Origin: Bacteroidota bacterium
GTDB lineage: Bacteria; Bacteroidota; Bacteroidia; Chitinophagales; Chitinophagaceae
Assembly (NCBI GenBank): GCA_018266615.1
Contig: JAFEAB010000097.1
Location: 17,355 to 81,354, forward strand
DNA: 64,000 nt
Reading direction: 5' to 3'
The notes beneath the pieces were generated by a model. It was not told the origin of the DNA. It did not search any database and was given only the letters and a program-made list of their open reading frames with translations. A program made the position numbers and the translations under genes. Shown here in pieces: positions 60,112 to 64,000 of this stretch (its first letter is position 1; every line of letters begins with the position of its first letter).

Positions 60112-61479
60112 ATGGAAAAAGTTTGGCTGGATTACCAGGCACAAAACAAACAACGATTTCTTGATGAACTGCTGGAATTGCTTCGTATTCCCAGTGTTTC
60201 TGCCAAGTCGGAACACAAACAGGATATGATCCGATGTGCGGAAGCCGTTAAAACCAGGCTGGAAGAAGCCGGTGCTGAAAATGTAAAACTATACGATACA
60301 CCCGGGCACCCCATTGTATATGGTGAAAAAATAATTAACCCTGCATTACCCACCGTTTTGGTTTATGGCCATTACGATGTACAGCCGCCTGATCCTTTGG
60401 ACCTTTGGCACAGTGGGCCTTTTGATCCTGTTATTAAAGACGGGAAAATATTTGCCCGGGGTTCCTGCGATGATAAGGGTCAGATGTATATGCACGTAAA
60501 GGCTTTCGAAACCATGATGAAAACGAACAGCCTAAAAAACAATATTAAATTTTGCATAGAAGGCGAAGAAGAAGTGGGTTCTCCCAATTTAAATCACTTT
60601 GTCAGCAGCCACAAAGATTTGCTAAAGGCAGATTGCGTTTTGATTTCGGATAGCTCCATGCTCAGCCTTGATACCCCGAGTATCGATATCGGCCTCCGGG
60701 GATTAAGTTATATTGAGGTGGAAGTAACCGGCCCCAACCGCGATCTGCACAGCGGCGTTTATGGTGGCGCGGTAGCCAACCCCATTACCATCCTCGCCAA
60801 AATGATTGCTTCCATGCATGATGAAAATAATCATATCACAATCCCCGGATTTTATGATGAGGTTTTGGAATCTTCAAAAGAAGAAAGGGAATTGATGGCA
60901 AAGGCTCCTTTCGATGAGGAGGAATATAAAAAGGACCTCGGTGTGGATGCATTGTGGGGAGAAAAAGGATTTTCTACCAACGAACGCACGGGCATCAGGC
61001 CAACGCTGGAATTAAATGGAATCTGGGGAGGGTATACCGGAGAAGGTGCCAAAACGGTATTGCCATCCAAAGCATTTGCAAAGATTTCCGCAAGGCTGGT
61101 ACCCAATCAGAAAACGGATAAGATTACCGACCTGCTCATCAACCACATCAAAAAAATAGCACCTCCTTATGTGAAAGTGAAAGCAAGCCTGCACCACGGC
61201 GGCGAACCTTATGTAACCCCAATCAGCAGTAAAGCCTATCAGGCCGCTGCAAAAGCCATTGAATCCACCTTTGGAAAATCGCCCATTCCGGTAAGAGGTG
61301 GTGGAAGCATTCCTATTTGCTCTTTATTTGAACAGGAATTGGGAACCAAAGTGGTGTTGATGGGATTTGGATTAGACAGCGATAACCTGCATAGCCCAAA
61401 TGAAAAATTTGACCTTGCCAATTTTTATAAGGGTATAGAAACCATTCCTTATTTCCATAAATTTTTTGCAGAAGGATAA
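60112..61479 (+). CDS. M20 family metallo-dipeptidase
   Basis: This 455-residue zinc peptidase of the M20 family cuts dipeptides. The metal site is visible as VYGHYDVQP (His and Asp), ARGSCDDKGQM (Asp), EGEEEVGSP (Glu pair, general base and ligand) and the final His in DNLHSPNEKF. A lid/dimerisation domain (about 200-320) carries GGYTGEGAKTVLPSKAFAKI. Length fits the dipeptidase branch. No signal peptide is seen, so it is cytosolic. It is monocistronic, bounded by a promoter match and a terminator. Confidence 0.94.
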   Translation: MEKVWLDYQAQNKQRFLDELLELLRIPSVSAKSEHKQDMIRCAEAVKTRLEEAGAENVKLYDTPGHPIVYGEKIINPALPTVLVYGHYDVQPPDPLDLWHSGPFDPVIKDGKIFARGSCDDKGQMYMHVKAFETMMKTNSLKNNIKFCIEGEEEVGSPNLNHFVSSHKDLLKADCVLISDSSMLSLDTPSIDIGLRGLSYIEVEVTGPNRDLHSGVYGGAVANPITILAKMIASMHDENNHITIPGFYDEVLESSKEERELMAKAPFDEEEYKKDLGVDALWGEKGFSTNERTGIRPTLELNGIWGGYTGEGAKTVLPSKAFAKISARLVPNQKTDKITDLLINHIKKIAPPYVKVKASLHHGGEPYVTPISSKAYQAAAKAIESTFGKSPIPVRGGGSIPICSLFEQELGTKVVLMGFGLDSDNLHSPNEKFDLANFYKGIETIPYFHKFFAEG

Positions 61480-61500
61480 GCAGAAATAATTTAATGCAAC

Positions 61501-61539
61501 AGGAGGGTGTCATTTGAAAATGGCACCCTTCCTTTTTTT
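61501..61539 (+). terminator. Rho-independent terminator after the M20 dipeptidase gene
   Basis: AGGAGGGTGTCA and TGGCACCCTTCCT form a long stem with one G/T mismatch and an 8-base loop, followed by seven T. It begins 22 bases after the stop and also sits just beyond the 3' end of the convergent adhesin gene. Confidence 0.9.
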
Positions 61540-61551
61540 GGCGATCCCATT

Positions 61552-63576
61552 TTATTGCTTAATAACCGAAAGCGTTTCACGCTGATTTTCCGAAACCACC
61601 CGAATCCTGTAAATGCCAGGGGCAAACCCGGATCCAAATTTGAAATTACCCTTTCCCTTTCCGGTTTGTTGCCATACCATTCTCCCATATCCATCATAAA
61701 CCTGAACAGAGATATTGGATTCGGTTTTTGCCGGCACCAGCAGGTTAAAAAAGGAAGAGGACGGGTTGGGACCAACCTGGATTTTCGAAATTATTTTTTG
61801 TTTTGGTTCTCCGGTCTTTTTAATTTTTGAAAAAGAGCTGCAATCGGAAAGCACCTGGACCTCGACCGCCACGCCAATACATACATTCTGGTCTTTCACA
61901 TACGCATCGTAGGTTCCTTCTTCCAATCCGGAGAACACATTCCCCGGTTGATAATTATTACCATCTATACTGAAGGTTATACTCCCTTTTCCACCGGTAT
62001 GATTAATGGTAATGGTTCCATCATTCACCACACAATTGGTAACAGGAGTGCTGCTTGCCGTTACAATAATTGGAGCCACATTAATACTGGTATTTTTGGA
62101 TCCCTCACATCCATTGGCATCTTTGGCATAGGCAAGATAGTTCCCACTTCCCAATTGATTAAATACCGGATTGGACGTATAACTACCATTATTCAACTTA
62201 AAGGTATAGGGTTGTACGCCGCCCGTTGCAGCAATGGTAATAGTTCCGTCGGGCACACAGGAACTGGTATTAATTCGGGTAGTCGTTACGGTTGGTTCTG
62301 TTCCAACGGGAACAACAATATTATCTACCTGCACCGAACATCCTTTTGAATCTTTTACCCAGCCGGTATAGGTTCCTCCTGCCAACCCGGTAAACACATT
62401 ATTTGGCACGAAAGAATAATTATCGCGGCTATAATAAAAGGGTCCATTGCCCGAAAGGGGGAACAAGGTGAATGTTCCATTCTGGTTGCAGGAATTAACT
62501 GGCATTACCGTTGCATAAGCACTTACAGATGTGGTACCAACAGTAATAGTTACCGAACCTGTGCAATTCCGGGTATCCCGCACATAACAGGTATAAGTAC
62601 CCGGGGCAAGAGAGGTAAAGATTGGAGTGGGAAAGTAGTTTGTTCCATCAATACTGTAATTATAAGGCCAGTACCCGCCGGAAGCCCTCATAGAAATGGT
62701 TCCGTTATTTATACAACTGCTGGAATTGCTTTTTGAAGCGATCAGAGAAAGGGGGGCATATCGGGTAATGGTAAGACTCCTGCTTTTTGCGATGCAGCCT
62801 TTTCCATCTTTAACATAAGCAAAGTACCCTCCCCCGGGTGCTAAATTATTAAACGAATTATTTACCTGGTAGTTAATCCCATCGAGGCTATACGAATAAG
62901 GGGGAGTCCCTCCGGTAAGGAATATCTGTATCATGCCATCATCGGCGCAAGAGGTGGAATTACGAACATAGGGATTAATAGTTAGCGGATCTGCAGCGCC
63001 TAAAACTGCCGCACTGGTTCCCAGGCAGCCTTTTGAATCTTTAGCAAAAAGATTATAATTCCCGGCGGCAAGCCCTACGAATAAATTACTTTCCTGGAAA
63101 TTGGATCCATCTATACTGTAGGTATAGGGTCCTATGCCTGCGGATGCATAAATAATTAGAGTTCCTGTACTATTACAGGCTCCGGATACCGAACCCGAAT
63201 AGGTTATTACCGGGCTAAATCCTACTCCAACATGGATTCCGGAAATAGTATATACCTGCCCCAACGCATCCGAAAGGGTAAGGTTATAGTACCCGGCAGG
63301 AATGTTATATAATGCATCCGATGTACTCGTAAAACTTCCGGGGCCCGTCCAAAGAAAACTAAAAGGCGCAGTTCCGCCATTTGGAATAGCCAGGACGCTC
63401 CCATCGGAACCATTCCCACAGGCACTTACATTAGAAACCGACACGCGGGCAGAAAGGCCGGGATTAGGCGGAGCCGGGTTGTTTCCCAGTACAGTTGCAG
63501 AAATAAAAACCCATAAAAAAATAAGGGAATTCTTAAGAATCGCCTTAACAGGTATCAGGGTAAAAATGGTTTTCAT
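61552..63576 (-). CDS. SprB-repeat adhesin-like protein with T9SS sorting domain
   Basis: This 674-residue secreted protein starts with a hydrophobic signal (about 10-32, ending LG|NNP). Seven repeats of about 75-80 residues follow, with cysteines near both ends of most repeats and the core GxITI...GG-x-PYTYSIDGxNY...FxxLxxGxYxxYVKDxxGC. This is the pattern of SprB repeats, found in gliding and surface adhesins of Bacteroidota. The C-terminus (about 590-674) is a type A T9SS sorting domain (VGPNPSSSFFNLLV, YDGYGRMVWQ, GIYRIRVV). It should be exported by the SprA-containing system. Target surface or ligand unknown. Confidence 0.92.
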   Translation of the reverse strand: MKTIFTLIPVKAILKNSLIFLWVFISATVLGNNPAPPNPGLSARVSVSNVSACGNGSDGSVLAIPNGGTAPFSFLWTGPGSFTSTSDALYNIPAGYYNLTLSDALGQVYTISGIHVGVGFSPVITYSGSVSGACNSTGTLIIYASAGIGPYTYSIDGSNFQESNLFVGLAAGNYNLFAKDSKGCLGTSAAVLGAADPLTINPYVRNSTSCADDGMIQIFLTGGTPPYSYSLDGINYQVNNSFNNLAPGGGYFAYVKDGKGCIAKSRSLTITRYAPLSLIASKSNSSSCINNGTISMRASGGYWPYNYSIDGTNYFPTPIFTSLAPGTYTCYVRDTRNCTGSVTITVGTTSVSAYATVMPVNSCNQNGTFTLFPLSGNGPFYYSRDNYSFVPNNVFTGLAGGTYTGWVKDSKGCSVQVDNIVVPVGTEPTVTTTRINTSSCVPDGTITIAATGGVQPYTFKLNNGSYTSNPVFNQLGSGNYLAYAKDANGCEGSKNTSINVAPIIVTASSTPVTNCVVNDGTITINHTGGKGSITFSIDGNNYQPGNVFSGLEEGTYDAYVKDQNVCIGVAVEVQVLSDCSSFSKIKKTGEPKQKIISKIQVGPNPSSSFFNLLVPAKTESNISVQVYDGYGRMVWQQTGKGKGNFKFGSGFAPGIYRIRVVSENQRETLSVIKQ

Positions 63577-63763
63577 AGCGGTGGTATTGGGGGATTCCCC
63601 TGTTCAATAACGCCCTTACAAAAAAAATAGTGCCCGGGCACAATAAAAATTACACCACAAAACGACCTCTTTTTATTGAACTACAATTCAACTGTAAAAG
63701 GGTGGGCTCAATAATAGTTGGTCCCGACTCCCAAATAGGAAAAAAATATAGAAACAGCAGGAT

Positions 63764-63789
63764 AAAAAAAGGGCTGCCAATGGCAGCCC
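63764..63789 (-). terminator. Rho-independent terminator of the right-edge T9SS cargo gene
   Basis: On the minus strand GGGCTGCCA pairs with TGGCAGCCC with a single-base gap, followed by seven T. It starts 25 bases after the stop at 63814. A TGCCCGGGCA palindrome lies nearby at 63631-63640. Confidence 0.9.
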
Positions 63790-63813
63790 AGAAAAAACTC
63801 AATAGAAGTGATC

Positions 63814-64000
63814 CTACTCTTTTACGATGGTTAAACTTTGGCGGCTATTCCCTTGTACAAGCTGTACCTGGTACGTTCCTGCCTGGAGCTTATTTCCAAT
63901 CATAATTTGAGGTGCATTTGTTTCATATTGTGCAACCCGGCGGCCCAACACATCGGTTACCATTACGGAAACTTTGCGGTTTAGGTCGAATCCTTTCATG
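63814..64000 (-). CDS. C-terminal fragment of a T9SS-sorted secreted protein
   Basis: Only the last 61 codons are in the window; the gene continues to the right. The visible part is the end of a type A T9SS sorting domain: LNRKVSVMVTDVLGRRVAQY followed by LQAGTYQVQLVQGNSRQSL and a final VKE. This is the signal region that SprA-type translocons recognise and that is often cleaved after export. Nothing can be said about the rest of the protein. It is followed by a terminator at 63764-63789, and the same-strand adhesin gene downstream has its own start region. Confidence 0.85.
   Translation of the reverse strand, partial: MKGFDLNRKVSVMVTDVLGRRVAQYETNAPQIMIGNKLQAGTYQVQLVQGNSRQSLTIVKE

Overview
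The window reads as a stretch of chromosome from a Bacteroidota bacterium, most likely of the Chitinophagaceae/Sphingobacteriales type. The support is: a SprA-size type IX secretion (T9SS) translocon and several cargo proteins with T9SS C-terminal sorting domains, a roughly 290-residue primary sigma factor that starts at region 1.2, the Bacteroidota -33 TTTG / -7 TAnnTTTG promoter pattern, TonB/ExbBDD genes, a short NuoG, and a DUF4836 lipoprotein. I see no rRNA, tRNA, insertion sequence, prophage or CRISPR array.

Layout. 1-5.1 kb: two cassettes of the same design (multi-pass membrane protein, HisKA_3 histidine kinase, NarL-type response regulator) flank a single divergent NarL-type regulator; the spacer between them carries five copies of a TCGTA-N4-TACGA-like palindrome. 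5.2-8.3 kb: exbB-exbD-exbD-tonB, ending in a strong terminator. 8.5-9.7 kb: MacB/FtsX-type permease. 9.8-23.6 kb: a complete 14-subunit complex I operon (nuoA to nuoN) with an NlpE-like lipoprotein coupled between nuoE and nuoF, and a good promoter match before nuoA. 23.7-27.5 kb: a second tonB, a small membrane protein, a PstS-like lipoprotein and a TPR protein. 27.6-33.0 kb, plus strand: protein-tyrosine phosphatase, hisS, DUF4836 lipoprotein and an unusual ABC ATPase/permease pair. 33.0-35.3 kb: a thiolase and rlmN, divergent from a very compact promoter region. 35.3-38.6 kb: a gene-poor stretch with a 14-bp tandem repeat, one secreted orphan protein, about 1.1 kb of non-coding DNA holding a small hairpin-rich GC island, and a DUF6544-like protein. 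38.6-46.5 kb: ruvA-sprA. 46.6-49.6 kb: fabH and a T9SS-exported subtilase. 49.7-52.1 kb: rRNA m5C methyltransferase and a lipoyl acyltransferase (E2). 52.3-55.1 kb: a two-gene unit of a dockerin-like protein and a T9SS protein with a possible cohesin-like domain. 55.3-61.5 kb: rpoD, START-like protein, LptF/G permease, Tat-signal superoxide dismutase, coupled membrane protein, M20 dipeptidase. 61.5-64 kb: a SprB-repeat adhesin and the tail of another T9SS cargo protein.

How the parts fit. The strongest theme is envelope biology. SprA moves cargo across the outer membrane, and at least four genes here encode candidate cargo (subtilase, 391-residue protein, SprB-repeat protein, the fragment at the right edge). 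TonB/ExbB/ExbD supply energy to outer-membrane transporters. The least explained items are the paired sensor cassettes with their palindromes, the dockerin-like/cohesin-like pair, the ABC transporter with degraded motifs, and the structured island near 36.6 kb. Start sites were moved inward where an internal Met fits the family better; all functions are inferred from sequence alone.
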